Positions 46,827 to 56,452 of a stretch of DNA of 64,000 nucleotides are shown in pieces (position 1 is the stretch's first letter; each line of letters opens with the position of its first letter). This DNA is from Pseudomonas quercus (GTDB lineage Bacteria > Pseudomonadota > Gammaproteobacteria > Pseudomonadales > Pseudomonadaceae), in NCBI RefSeq assembly GCF_012033695.1, contig NZ_JAAVJI010000003.1, forward strand, positions 434,001 to 498,000. The letters run 5' to 3'. A model generated the notes under the pieces. That model ran no database searches and had not been told where the DNA came from. It saw nothing but the letters and a program-made list of their open reading frames with translations. The position numbers and the translations under genes are program-made.

Positions 46827-47909
46827 TCAGTTGCCAATCAGGGCCTGCACCTTGGCAATGCCGGCCTGAAGTGCAGAGGCATCGGCGGTACGAACCGTTG
46901 CATGCCCTACTTTACGGCCCGGTTTGAACGCCTTGCCATAGTGATGCAGATGGCAGCCTTGAATCGCAACGGCCTGCTCAACCGGAGGGACTTCGCCAAT
47001 AAAGTTGAGCATTGCGCTTTCACCTACCTTGGCAGTGGACCCCAGTGGCAACCCGGCAATGGCACGCAGGTGATTTTCGAACTGGCTGCACTCCGCGCCC
47101 TCGATGGTCCAGTGGCCGGAGTTGTGTACCCGAGGTGCGATCTCGTTGGCCTTCAGCCCACCGCCCACTTCGAAGAATTCGAAGGCCAGCACCCCTACGT
47201 AGTCCAGTGCATTCAGCACACGGCCTACGTAGTCCTCGGCCAAGGCCTGGAGTGGATGCTCATCGCTGGCTACGGACAGCTTGAGAATGCCAGCGTCGTG
47301 GGTGTTGTGCACCAACGGGTAGAAACGGGTTTCACCGTCACGTGCACGTACCGCCACCAGCGAAACTTCACCCGTAAACGGTACGAACCCTTCCAGCAGG
47401 CAGGGCACGCTGCCCAGCTCGGCAAAGGTACCTGCCACGTCGGTGGCGCTGCGCAGCACCTTCTGGCCCTTGCCGTCGTAACCCAGCGTACGGGTTTTCA
47501 GCACTGCTGGCAGGCCAATGTTGGCCACGGCAGCTTCCAGGTCGGCCTGAGACTGAATATCGGCAAACTCAGGTGTAGGAATGCCCAGTTCGCGGAACAG
47601 GCTTTTTTCGAACCAGCGGTCACGTGCGATTCGCAGGGCCTGTGCACTGGGATACACCGGTACGAATTGCGAAAGAAAATCGACGGTTTCCGCCGGCACG
47701 CTTTCGAACTCGAAGGTCACCAGGTCTACGCTGTCTGCCAGTTGACGCAAATGGGTTTCGCTTGAGTAATCCGCTTGTACATGCTCACCCAGGCCTGCCG
47801 CGCACGCATCGGCCGCCGGGTCCAGAAAAGCAAAGCGCATGCCCAGGGGCGTACCTGCCAAGGCAAGCATCCGGCCAAGCTGGCCACCACCGATAACACC
47901 GATTTTCAT
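46827..47909 (-). CDS. purK: N5-carboxyaminoimidazole ribonucleotide synthase
   Basis: A 360-residue ATP-grasp enzyme that adds bicarbonate to AIR, forming N5-CAIR in purine synthesis. Features are GVIGGGQLGRMLALAG, the ATP-grasp motif KTRTLGYDGKGQKVL, and the active-site arginine in the C-terminal EIAPRVHNSGHWTIEGA. It follows purE with 2 bases between, making the pair cotranslated and in the order of the pathway products. Confidence 0.95.
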   Translation of the reverse strand: MKIGVIGGGQLGRMLALAGTPLGMRFAFLDPAADACAAGLGEHVQADYSSETHLRQLADSVDLVTFEFESVPAETVDFLSQFVPVYPSAQALRIARDRWFEKSLFRELGIPTPEFADIQSQADLEAAVANIGLPAVLKTRTLGYDGKGQKVLRSATDVAGTFAELGSVPCLLEGFVPFTGEVSLVAVRARDGETRFYPLVHNTHDAGILKLSVASDEHPLQALAEDYVGRVLNALDYVGVLAFEFFEVGGGLKANEIAPRVHNSGHWTIEGAECSQFENHLRAIAGLPLGSTAKVGESAMLNFIGEVPPVEQAVAIQGCHLHHYGKAFKPGRKVGHATVRTADASALQAGIAKVQALIGN

Positions 47910-47911
47910 GC

Positions 47912-48403
47912 TCAGGCCTCGCGAGGGTCCGGGTTGTCCAGCACCGTAGTGGTTTGTTCGGTGCGGAAACGCACCAGCGCGTCGTGGAACTGGGGGTACT
48001 TGCCGCCCAGGATACTGGCAGCCAGCAAGGCAGCGTTAATGGCGCCGGCCTTGCCAATGGCCAGAGTAGCGACTGGAATGCCAGCAGGCATTTGAACGAT
48101 GGACAGCAGCGAGTCCACACCTGAGAGCATCGACGACTGCACTGGTACGCCCAGCACTGGCAAGTGTGTCTTGGCAGCACACATGCCAGGCAGATGCGCC
48201 GCGCCACCAGCGCCAGCAATGATGACCTCCAGGCCACGGTCTTCGGCCTCGGCTGCGTACTGGAACAGCAGATCCGGGGTGCGATGCGCGGAGACGACTT
48301 TCACCTCGTAGGCGATGCCGAGCTTGTCCAGCATATCGGCGGTGTGGCTAAGGGTGGACCAATCGGACTTGGAGCCCATGATCACGCCAACCAGTGCACT
48401 CAT
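47912..48403 (-). CDS. purE: N5-CAIR mutase PurE
   Basis: A 163-residue octameric enzyme that moves the carboxyl group, giving CAIR. The signature [24 protein letters not shown] and [10 protein letters not shown] are all present. The start at 48403 follows GAGG; the frame opens upstream to 48505 in a region that does not resemble PurE. A 10-bp hairpin lies in its leader. Confidence 0.95.
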   Translation of the reverse strand: MSALVGVIMGSKSDWSTLSHTADMLDKLGIAYEVKVVSAHRTPDLLFQYAAEAEDRGLEVIIAGAGGAAHLPGMCAAKTHLPVLGVPVQSSMLSGVDSLLSIVQMPAGIPVATLAIGKAGAINAALLAASILGGKYPQFHDALVRFRTEQTTTVLDNPDPREA

Positions 48404-48451
48404 CGTCGAGCCTCTTTCATTTCGGGCGCCCGTGGCGCGTCGGAAAATAAC

Positions 48452-48476
48452 AAGCCACGCGGCATACGCGTGGCTT
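48452..48476 (-). promoter_or_regulatory. Perfect hairpin in the purE leader
   Basis: AAGCCACGCG (48452-48461) and CGCGTGGCTT (48467-48476) flank a five-base loop. On the minus strand it is followed by GTTATTTTCC. It may act as a weak attenuator or as the terminator of an upstream transcript. I see no known riboswitch motif around it. Confidence 0.5.
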
Positions 48477-48568
48477 GGCTTGGGTTCGCAGGCCAGGTCA
48501 CTCACCGGCCGAAGGCCGCGCAGTATACCCTATAGCCCCTTTAAAATGCGCACACGTGGCCCCCTGCT

Positions 48569-49468
48569 TCAGGCCAACGGCGCTTCAAGCTTGCGCCACA
48601 GCAGGCGCACACTGGCCTTGCGTACCAGCGAACAGCGGTACAGCCTTATTTCAAGCGGTACATGCCACTGTGGCCCACCGCATATCACCAGCTCACCGCG
48701 CTTGAGCTCTGCCGTCACGTTCAACCGAGGTACCCAGGCGACGCCCAGGCCTTGGAGGGCCATTGCCTTGAGGCTATCGGCCATGGCTGTTTCGTACACA
48801 GTGGTGTAGCGCAAGGCACGCTGGCGCAGCAAGGCATTGACCGAACGGCCCAGGAACGCCCCTGCACTGTAGGCAAGCAGGGGCAAGGTGCCGCCGCTAT
48901 CCAGGTTGTGCAGTGGGTGGCCTTGCTCGTCCACCGAACAGACAGGCAGCATTTCTGTAGCACCCAAGTGCAGTGAAGGGAAGATTTCAGGGTCCATCTG
49001 AAGCGTGGCTTCCGGGTCGTAGAAGGCCAACATAATGTCGCACCCGCCTTCCCTCAGCGCATGAATGGCGTCGCCCACGTTGGTGGCCACCAACCGTGTT
49101 GCCATAGGCATGCCTTCGTTGCGCAGCTTTGCAATCCAGCCTGGGAAAAACCCTAAGGCAAGCGAGTGGGCAGCCGCTACCTGCACCACTTCACCTGAGC
49201 CGCCTTCCAAATGATGTAAATGACGCAATACCTCCCCTACCTGATCCACCACATTGCGCGCGGTGATGAGAAAAAGCTGCCCGGCCTCGGTCAATTCCAC
49301 CGGCGTCTTGGCGCGGTTGACCAGGGTTAACCCTAAAGCGGCTTCAAGGCTGCGAATACGACGGCTGAATGCAGGTTGCGTGACAAAACGCCGTTCCGCC
49401 GCTTGGGAAAAGCTTCGGGTGGCAGCCAGTGCGGTGAGGTCTTCGAGCCATTTCGTTTCGAGGTTCAT
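48569..49468 (-). CDS. LysR family regulator divergent from aspA
   Basis: A 299-residue LysR-type regulator. The N-terminal HTH reads LEDLTALAATRSFSQAAERRFVTQPAFSRRIRSLE. The ligand domain follows (about 90-299). It starts at 49468 with GGAAGG upstream; the frame is open to 49624. It lies divergent to aspA, separated by 174 bases, so it probably controls aspA or the AGCS/ansA genes behind it. This is inferred from position. Confidence 0.85.
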   Translation of the reverse strand: MNLETKWLEDLTALAATRSFSQAAERRFVTQPAFSRRIRSLEAALGLTLVNRAKTPVELTEAGQLFLITARNVVDQVGEVLRHLHHLEGGSGEVVQVAAAHSLALGFFPGWIAKLRNEGMPMATRLVATNVGDAIHALREGGCDIMLAFYDPEATLQMDPEIFPSLHLGATEMLPVCSVDEQGHPLHNLDSGGTLPLLAYSAGAFLGRSVNALLRQRALRYTTVYETAMADSLKAMALQGLGVAWVPRLNVTAELKRGELVICGGPQWHVPLEIRLYRCSLVRKASVRLLWRKLEAPLA

Positions 49469-49642
49469 GTCAGGCAACTTCCTTCCGGCGCCATACGCTT
49501 CGGGGCGACCATTCGTCACACCTACTGTTATGCCGTTTGTGCATGGGCCAGCGCGCAACGGCATTGGCCGCATTATTGCCTTAAAGCGCAGTATTAGCAG
49601 CATTCCGGTGTTTACCGGGTTCATTCAGAGCTGATCGCTATC

Positions 49643-51067
49643 ATGTCCTCCGCTGCATCTTCGCGTATCGAAAAAGACCTTCTCGGCACCCTTGAAGTCC
49701 CTGCAGATGCCTATTTCGGCATCCAGACCCTTCGCGCCGTGAACAACTTTCGGCTGTCTGGCGTTCCCCTGGCGCACTACCCCAAGCTGGTGGTCGCCCT
49801 GGCAATGGTCAAACAGGCTGCCGCCGATGCCAACCGCGAACTGGGCCACCTTAGCGCCAGCAAGCACGCGGCAATCAGCGAAGCCTGTGCGCGAATCATC
49901 CGTGGCGATTTCCATGACCAGTTCGTTGTGGACATGATCCAGGGCGGTGCCGGTACGTCCACCAACATGAATGCCAACGAAGTGATCGCCAACATCGGCT
50001 TGGAGGCCATGGGCAAGCAAAAGGGTGAGTACCAGTACCTGCACCCTAACAATGACGTGAACATGGCGCAGTCCACTAACGACGCCTACCCTACAGCCAT
50101 CCGCCTAGGTCTGCTGCTCGGCCATGACGCCCTGCTGGCTAGCCTGGACAGCCTGATCCAGGCCTTTGCGGCCAAAGGGGACGAGTTTGCCCATGTGCTG
50201 AAAATGGGCCGTACGCAATTGCAGGATGCCGTACCCATGACCTTGGGCCAGGAATTCCGCGCCTTCGCCACCACCTTGGGCGAAGACCTTCAACGGCTGC
50301 GTACGCTGGCGCCAGAGCTGCTGACTGAAGTGAACCTGGGCGGCACGGCCATCGGTACTGGCATCAACGCCGACCCGCGCTATCAGCATGCAGCCGTCGC
50401 CCGCCTGGCCCTCATCAGCGGCCAGCCCCTGGTGCCAGCAGCCGACTTGATCGAAGCCACCTCGGACATGGGTGCTTTCGTACTGTTCTCCGGCATGCTC
50501 AAGCGTACTGCCGTAAAACTGTCCAAGATCTGCAACGATCTGCGCCTGCTGTCCAGTGGCCCACGTACCGGCATCAACGAGATCAACCTGCCCGCCCGCC
50601 AACCTGGCAGCTCCATCATGCCTGGCAAGGTGAACCCGGTGATTCCAGAAGCCGTGAACATGGTCGCCTTCGAGATCATGGGCAACGACCTGGCCTTGAC
50701 CATCGCCGCCGAGGGCGGTCAGTTGCAGCTCAACGTGATGGAGCCCTTGATTGCCTACAAAATCTTCGACTCCATCCGCACCCTTCAACGCGCCATGGAC
50801 ATGCTTCGCGAGCATTGCGTAGTGGGTATCACGGCTAACGAACAACGCTGCCGGGAACTGGTTGAACATTCTATCGGCCTGGTCACTGCCCTTAACCCTT
50901 ATATCGGTTATGAGAACGCCACCCGCATCGCCCGTGTTGCCTTGGAAACCGGCCGTGGGGTACTGGAACTGGTGCGTGAGGAAGCCCTGCTGGACGATGC
51001 CATGCTGGCTGACATCCTGCGCCCGGAAAACATGATCGCGCCTCGGCTGGTACCGCTCAAAGCCTGA
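49643..51067 (+). CDS. aspA: Aspartate ammonia-lyase
   Basis: A 474-residue lyase converting L-aspartate to fumarate and ammonia. The superfamily signature GSSIMPGKVNPV carries the catalytic serine near 323-324. GGAGTSTNMNANEV forms part of the substrate site. A terminator follows at 51118-51142. With the symporter and asparaginase next to it, it forms an asparagine/aspartate use module. Confidence 0.95.
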   Translation: MSSAASSRIEKDLLGTLEVPADAYFGIQTLRAVNNFRLSGVPLAHYPKLVVALAMVKQAAADANRELGHLSASKHAAISEACARIIRGDFHDQFVVDMIQGGAGTSTNMNANEVIANIGLEAMGKQKGEYQYLHPNNDVNMAQSTNDAYPTAIRLGLLLGHDALLASLDSLIQAFAAKGDEFAHVLKMGRTQLQDAVPMTLGQEFRAFATTLGEDLQRLRTLAPELLTEVNLGGTAIGTGINADPRYQHAAVARLALISGQPLVPAADLIEATSDMGAFVLFSGMLKRTAVKLSKICNDLRLLSSGPRTGINEINLPARQPGSSIMPGKVNPVIPEAVNMVAFEIMGNDLALTIAAEGGQLQLNVMEPLIAYKIFDSIRTLQRAMDMLREHCVVGITANEQRCRELVEHSIGLVTALNPYIGYENATRIARVALETGRGVLELVREEALLDDAMLADILRPENMIAPRLVPLKA

Positions 51068-51117
51068 AGACACACCTGCCTCACCAGGTTGAGGGCCTAG
51101 ACACCCCTCTCCTTTGC

Positions 51118-51142
51118 GAGCCCCTTACGGGGCTCTTTTTTT
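51118..51142 (+). terminator. Rho-independent terminator after aspA
   Basis: GAGCCCC (51118-51124) pairs with GGGGCTC (51129-51135) over TTAC, followed by seven T (51136-51142). Confidence 0.9.
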
Positions 51143-51294
51143 GCCTCATTTTAGGACCGTTCGGCGAAATAAGCAGTTATCTGACCTACGCATGCACCAA
51201 GGCTGGGCAGACGATGGCGCGATTCGCGGGTATAGTGCGCCACTTTTGTCGGTGCCAGTGGAAACGCTGCCCGCTACCAACACGAGGAAACAAT

Positions 51295-52710
51295 ATGCTT
51301 GGAGTCCTGAACGACTTCCTGTCCGGCAAAGTGCTGATCGTGCTGATCGTTGGGCTGGGCGGCTACTTCACGTTGCGCTCGCGCTTCGTCCAGCTTCGCC
51401 ATTTTCCCCACATGTTCAGCGTGTTCGCGGACAGCCTGCGTAGCAGCTCCAGCCAGCTCAGCTCTTTTCAGGCCCTGATGCTCAGCCTCGCAGGCCGGGT
51501 AGGCGCCGGTAACATTGCCGGTGTAGGCGTTGCCGTAACCTTAGGTGGCCCGGGCGCTGTATTCTGGATGTGGGTCACAGCTCTGGTCGGCATGGCCAGC
51601 AGCTTCTTCGAATGTTCGTTGGCACAGCTGTACAAGCGCTGCGACGACGATGGCCAATACCGCGGTGGCCCTTCGTTCTATATCCAGCACGGCCTAGGCA
51701 AGCGCTGGCTGGGTATGGTCATGGCGGCGCTGTTGCTGCTGACCTTCGGCTTTGCCTTCAATGGGCTGCAATCCCACGCGGTCACTACCTCGTTGAACGA
51801 TGCCTTCGGCTTTGATGTGAAGTACTCCGGCCTGGCCCTGGCTGTGCTGATGGCGTTGGTCTTCATCGGTGGCATCAAGCGTATCGCCAAGGTGGCTGAC
51901 CTGCTGGTGCCCGTCAAAACCCTGGCCTACATCGCCGTTACCCTGTATGTGATCGTGCTGCAGTTCGACCACGTGCCAATGATGCTTGCCACTATCGTGA
52001 AAAGCGCACTGGGCCTTGACCCGGTGTTCGGTGGCCTGGTGGGCAGTGCCATTGTGCTGGGTGTGAAGCGTGGCGTATTTGCCAACGAAGCGGGCCTGGG
52101 CAGCGCGCCCAACGTGGCAGCCGTGGCGGAAGTGCGCCACCCGGTAGCCCAAGGCGTAGTACAGGCATTCAGCGTGTTTCTGGACACCTTCGTGATCTGT
52201 ACCTGCACGGCCTTGCTGATCCTCCTGTCAGGTGTATACGGCACCAGCTTCGACGGCAACGGTATTGTGCTGGCACAGGATTCGCTCGCTGCGGTCGTCG
52301 GCCCCTGGGGCAAGGTGTTCATCAGCGTTGCACTGGCGCTGTTCGTATTCACGTCCATGCTCTACAACTATTACCTTGGCGAGAACAACCTGCGTTTCCT
52401 GGGCGGTGGCAAGAAAACCATTATCGCCTACCGTGTGATCGTGCTGGCATTGGTGGTGTGGGGCGCGATCGAAAACCTGGAAACGGTGTTTGCTTTTGCC
52501 GACCTCACCATGACCCTATTGGCGCTGGTGAACCTTACGGCCTTGTTCCTGCTGTTCAAGGTGGGCTTGCGCCTGTTGCGTGACTATGACGACCAGCGGG
52601 CTGCCGGCGTTAAAACCCCCGTGTTCGACCCGGCCCAATATGCCGACCTGGACCTGGATGCGCGCGCCTGGCCACCCAAGGCCGATTCACACACTGTTGA
52701 CCGGAGCTGA
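51295..52710 (+). CDS. AGCS family sodium:amino acid symporter
   Basis: A 471-residue sodium:alanine (AgcS/DagA) symporter with ten or more membrane helices. The family hallmark GRVGAGNIAGVGVAV lies near residue 70, and GLGSAPNVAAVAEVRHPVAQG near 270. It takes up alanine, glycine or related amino acids. CGAGGAAA precedes the ATG at 51295; the frame extends to 51214. ansA follows 3 bases later, which suggests one transcript and coupled function. Confidence 0.92.
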   Translation: MLGVLNDFLSGKVLIVLIVGLGGYFTLRSRFVQLRHFPHMFSVFADSLRSSSSQLSSFQALMLSLAGRVGAGNIAGVGVAVTLGGPGAVFWMWVTALVGMASSFFECSLAQLYKRCDDDGQYRGGPSFYIQHGLGKRWLGMVMAALLLLTFGFAFNGLQSHAVTTSLNDAFGFDVKYSGLALAVLMALVFIGGIKRIAKVADLLVPVKTLAYIAVTLYVIVLQFDHVPMMLATIVKSALGLDPVFGGLVGSAIVLGVKRGVFANEAGLGSAPNVAAVAEVRHPVAQGVVQAFSVFLDTFVICTCTALLILLSGVYGTSFDGNGIVLAQDSLAAVVGPWGKVFISVALALFVFTSMLYNYYLGENNLRFLGGGKKTIIAYRVIVLALVVWGAIENLETVFAFADLTMTLLALVNLTALFLLFKVGLRLLRDYDDQRAAGVKTPVFDPAQYADLDLDARAWPPKADSHTVDRS

Positions 52711-52713
52711 CCT

Positions 52714-53718
52714 ATGCCCCTCGCCCAGCCCGCGCGCCATATCAGAGTGCTGTACACCGGCGGTACCATTGGCATGGCCGCCAGCGCCAGTGGCCTGGTC
52801 CCCGCTGGCGGCTTTGAGCAGCGAATGCAAAGCAGGCTGGCAGAAACCGGGTTGCATACCGCAGCCTGGTCATTCGAAGAAATGCAGCCGCTGATCGACA
52901 GCGCCAATATGGAGCCGGCTTACTGGCAGCAGTTGCGTACAGCTATTGTGCGGGCTGTGGATGTGGAGGGCTGTGACGCCGTCATGGTACTGCACGGCAC
53001 TGACACCTTGGCCTATAGCGCGGCAGCACTGAGCTTTCAGCTGATTGGCCTGCCGGTACCGGTGGTTTTCACCGGCAGTATGCTGCCCGCCGGCGTGCCA
53101 GACAGCGACGCCTGGGAAAACGTTGAAGGTACCCTGGCTGCACTGTCCCAAGGCGTGCTTGCGGGGGTATGGCTGTACTTCCACGGCCAGCTGATGCTGC
53201 CTACCCGCTGCGCCAAGGTACGTAGCAGTGGGCGCGGCGCTTTTGCCCCGCTCATGCGGGACCAAGCCCCCGTTGCCATAGCGCCACTGCCTTCGCAACT
53301 GCATTACCAGCAACCCAAGGTGTTGGCCAAGGTCGCTGCCCTGCCCTTGGTGCCAGGCTTCGATCCTGCCTGGCTGGTAGCGTTGGCCCAGTCGGGCGTT
53401 CAAGGGCTGGTGCTGGAGTGCTATGGCAGTGGCACTGGCCCGGGCGACAACCCTGCTTTCCTGGCAGCCTTGCGTCAGGTTCGCGCTGAGGGCGTGGTGG
53501 TGGTTGCCGTGACCCAATGCCAGCAAGGGGGCGTGGTATTCGATGTGTACGAAGCCGGTAGCCGTTTGCGTGACGCGGGCGTGGTTGCCGGCGGCGGTAT
53601 GACACGCGAAGCCGCCTTGGGCAAGCTTCACGGGTTGTTGGGTATTGGCCTGGAGACCGATGACGTAGCACGTTTGCTGGGCGTAGACCTGTGCGGTGAG
53701 CTGTCAGGCACGCGTTAG
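52714..53718 (+). CDS. ansA: L-asparaginase (type I/AnsA-like)
   Basis: A 334-residue asparaginase hydrolysing L-asparagine to L-aspartate and ammonia. Threonine motifs are LYTGGTIGMAAS (first catalytic Thr about residue 16) and VMVLHGTDTLAYSAAALS (second Thr-Asp). No signal peptide is visible, so it is cytoplasmic. It follows the symporter by 3 bases. Its product is the substrate of AspA upstream. Confidence 0.9.
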   Translation: MPLAQPARHIRVLYTGGTIGMAASASGLVPAGGFEQRMQSRLAETGLHTAAWSFEEMQPLIDSANMEPAYWQQLRTAIVRAVDVEGCDAVMVLHGTDTLAYSAAALSFQLIGLPVPVVFTGSMLPAGVPDSDAWENVEGTLAALSQGVLAGVWLYFHGQLMLPTRCAKVRSSGRGAFAPLMRDQAPVAIAPLPSQLHYQQPKVLAKVAALPLVPGFDPAWLVALAQSGVQGLVLECYGSGTGPGDNPAFLAALRQVRAEGVVVVAVTQCQQGGVVFDVYEAGSRLRDAGVVAGGGMTREAALGKLHGLLGIGLETDDVARLLGVDLCGELSGTR

Positions 53719-53752
53719 GCACCTCCCCTCCACCTGCAAAGACCTGCAAGGC

Positions 53753-55244
53753 TCAAACCTTGCACGCCTCCAGCCCCCAGGCCACTCGCAGCCGCTCGAC
53801 AGCGGCAGCGATGGCCGCCTCCTCCACGCCAGCAAACCCTAGGACCAGCCCGCTGCACTTGCCCGCAGGCTCTGCCGTATTGGGCAGCCAATAATGGCTC
53901 AGGGGCTGAATTTGCACACCAGCCTGATGGGCCAGCCTGACCAACTCTGTTTCTCTTGCCAAGGTATCAACTGCGACTTTGACGTGCAGCCAGCAAGGTA
54001 TCCCTGCGGCGCAGCGCTGCTTTTCGCATTCGCCGGATATGCCGTTGGAAATGCCCGCGCGCCATGAATTGCGCCATTACCCATTGGCTGGCCACCTCGG
54101 AGTGCCGCATATCGATAGCCCGGCGCTGAGCGAACGCGGGCGCCAGCACCTGTGGCAATACAAGGTAGCCAAGCCGTAGAGCAGGGAACGCCACCTTGCC
54201 AAAGGTGCCGATGTAGAGCACTCGACCATTAGGGTCCAGGGCAGCAAGCGGGGCCAAGGGGGCACCGCTGTAGCGATACTCACCGTCATAATCATCTTCA
54301 ATGATCCAGGCACCTGTTTGCCGTGCCCAGTCCAGCAGCTGTAGCCGACGTGCCAGGCTCAGAGTCACGCCTGTGGGATACTGATGTGCCGGTGTCACGT
54401 AGGCCACTTTGCATGTTGCCGTGTGCATCAACTCATCACAACGCAACCCATCCTCGTCCACGCCAATACCCACCACTTCAGCGCCTGCGCTTGCCAATGC
54501 ATGGCCGGCAGCGCGGTAGCCTGGGTTTTCCACAGCGGCACGGTCACCCGGCTGCAACAGCAGCTGTGCACAAAGGCTAATAGCCTGTTGCGCCCCGCAG
54601 GTGACTACTATCTGATCAGCGCTGCACACCAAGCCGCGAGAAGTACGTAGATAAGCCGCTATTCTTTCGCGAAGGCTGGCATCACCTGCAGCCTGTTGAT
54701 AACTCAGTAAGGCAAGGTCAGGCTTTCGCCAGAAAGTGCTATAGAGCTTGCCCCACACGTCGAAAGGAAAGAGGTCGAAGGCAGGTATGCCTACCTAAAA
54801 TGCGTGCGGGATGCCAGATTCAGGCAGAGGAATGGGCCGTGTCAGTGCTTGCCTGAAGGCGGGCGTGTCAACAGGCGTACTGGATGAAAATACAGGCCTA
54901 TCTGTGGGTAAACCTGTGTACAACCCCCCTCCAAAACCTGTGGACAAGTTTGTGGATGAATCTGAAATGCCAGTACTTTCAGTCGCTGTAGACGAGGGCC
55001 TAGCAACATAGGTCCCTGCCCCCACCTTAGCCTCTGTAAAGCCCTCTACCAGCAGCTGCTCATACGCATTTATCACGGTATTGCGAGACACCCCTAGGGA
55101 GCGTGCCAGTGCCCTGCTGGCAGGCAGGCGCGCACCGGCTGGTAATCGGCCGTCAAGTACAAGGTCACGCAGCTGCTCATAGCGTTGGTGTACCAGGCCA
55201 CGGCCTGGGGCCAGGATGAAGCCGCATGGGTCAAAATCCAACAT
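53753..55244 (-). pseudogene. Broken MocR-type (GntR-HTH/aminotransferase) regulator
   Basis: Three open pieces in order spell a MocR regulator. 55244-54795 holds the GntR winged helix ([20 protein letters not shown]). It ends at a TAG at 54795-54797. The same frame continues past it as GIPAFDLFPFDVWGKL into the aminotransferase domain down to a stop at 53967. That domain has DDYDGEY and IGTFGKVAFPALRLGY with the PLP lysine. The C-terminal part, VAVDTLARETELVRLAHQ to 53753, is in another frame. So one nonsense change, with an apparent 24-base insertion around it, and one frameshift or deletion near 53970-54010 inactivate it. It is divergent from an intact paiB operon. Confidence 0.85.
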
Positions 55245-55341
55245 TCGCTCCCTTGATTGGCCCCATGAACATAGCCATTAATGGACCTTACGGTAGGCCA
55301 ATTCCGCTCATAGCATAGCCTATCCATAGTGAGGGCCTGCC

Positions 55342-56001
55342 ATGTACCTACCTAACGCCTTTCGTGAATCCGACCCGGAAACCCTTTACCAGATCATCCA
55401 GACCTGCGGCCTTGCCTTGTTAGTGACACAGAGCGATGAAGGCCTGCTGGCCAACCATGTACCTTTGCTGTTGACCCACGAAGGCGAGCGCACGCTGCTT
55501 CATGGCCACTTGGCCAAGGCCAACTTACAGTGGAAGCACCTTGCCCAAGGTACACCTGCGCTGGTGGTGTTCAGTGGGCCAGAGGCGTATGTCAGCCCAG
55601 GCTTTTATCCCAGCAAAATCGACAACCCGAGTGTGGTACCCACTTGGAACTATGTGTCCGTGCAAGCCCAAGGAACCCCAGAAGTCTTTCATGACCCTGA
55701 GCGCCTTTATGCGCTGGTCAAGCAGTTGACCCAACGCCATGAACGCCACAGCGCTGAACCCTGGGCAATCAGCGATGCGCCGCAGGCCTATATCCAGAAC
55801 ATGCTCAAGGCCATTGTTGGGTTTTCCATCACTGTCGATCGGCTCGAAGGCAAACGCAAGCTCAGCCAGAACCGCAGCGTGGCAGACCAGCAAGGGGTGG
55901 CCCAGCAGCTGGCCGCTAGTCGTCATGCCACAGACCAGGCGCTGGCTGCAGCGATGGCCTTCGGCACTCAAGTGCACTTATCAGGAGGTATTCCCCTATG
56001 A
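55342..56001 (+). CDS. FMN-binding negative transcriptional regulator, PaiB family
   Basis: A 219-residue PaiB/split-barrel protein. It has YLPNAFRESDPETLYQII, SPGFYPSKIDNPSVVPTWNY (flavin pocket) and a C-terminal LEGKRKLSQNRSVADQQGV. Bacillus PaiB represses protease and sporulation genes, but the Pseudomonas role is unknown. It heads an operon with two acetyltransferase genes and is divergent from the broken MocR regulator. Confidence 0.9.
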   Translation: MYLPNAFRESDPETLYQIIQTCGLALLVTQSDEGLLANHVPLLLTHEGERTLLHGHLAKANLQWKHLAQGTPALVVFSGPEAYVSPGFYPSKIDNPSVVPTWNYVSVQAQGTPEVFHDPERLYALVKQLTQRHERHSAEPWAISDAPQAYIQNMLKAIVGFSITVDRLEGKRKLSQNRSVADQQGVAQQLAASRHATDQALAAAMAFGTQVHLSGGIPL

Positions 56002-56444
56002 GCACCATTGACATCCGGCCTGTGCAAGCGAAGGATCAGCCTTTCTGGCATGCACTTTGGAAGGCCTACCAGCAGTTCTATGAGGTAAACATTCCAGACG
56101 CTGTTTCGGCGACCACGTGGCAGCGTATTCTGAACGCCCATGAACCCATCAACGCTGCCCTCGCCTGGCAGGATGGGCAGGCCGTAGGCTTGGTGCACTG
56201 GATCTTTCACCGTTCCTGCTGGACCGTAGAGAACTCCTGTTACCTGCAGGATCTAATCGTGGACAAAAGCCAGCGTGGCGGTGGCATTGGTCGTCAACTG
56301 ATCGAATACGTGTATGCCCAGGCCAGAACCGCCGGCTGTACGAAGGTCCATTGGCTGACCCACGAAACCAACACCACCGCTATTGCGCTGTATGAGCAGA
56401 TTGCAGAGCAACCGGGTTTCATTCAATTTCGCAAAGCCCTCTAG
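55998..56444 (+). CDS. GNAT family N-acetyltransferase
   Basis: A 148-residue GNAT enzyme. The acetyl-CoA-binding motif is VDKSQRGGGIGRQLIEYVYAQA (motif A, about 90-110). The substrate is unknown, probably an amine. The ATG overlaps the paiB stop (ATGA), so it is cotranslated. Confidence 0.88.
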   Translation: MSTIDIRPVQAKDQPFWHALWKAYQQFYEVNIPDAVSATTWQRILNAHEPINAALAWQDGQAVGLVHWIFHRSCWTVENSCYLQDLIVDKSQRGGGIGRQLIEYVYAQARTAGCTKVHWLTHETNTTAIALYEQIAEQPGFIQFRKAL

Positions 56445-56452
56445 GAGCCGTT

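Noticed and set aside
51214..51294. Upstream extension of the AGCS symporter
   Set aside because: The added residues are Cys/Arg-rich and non-family, and a strong ribosome site precedes the ATG at 51295.
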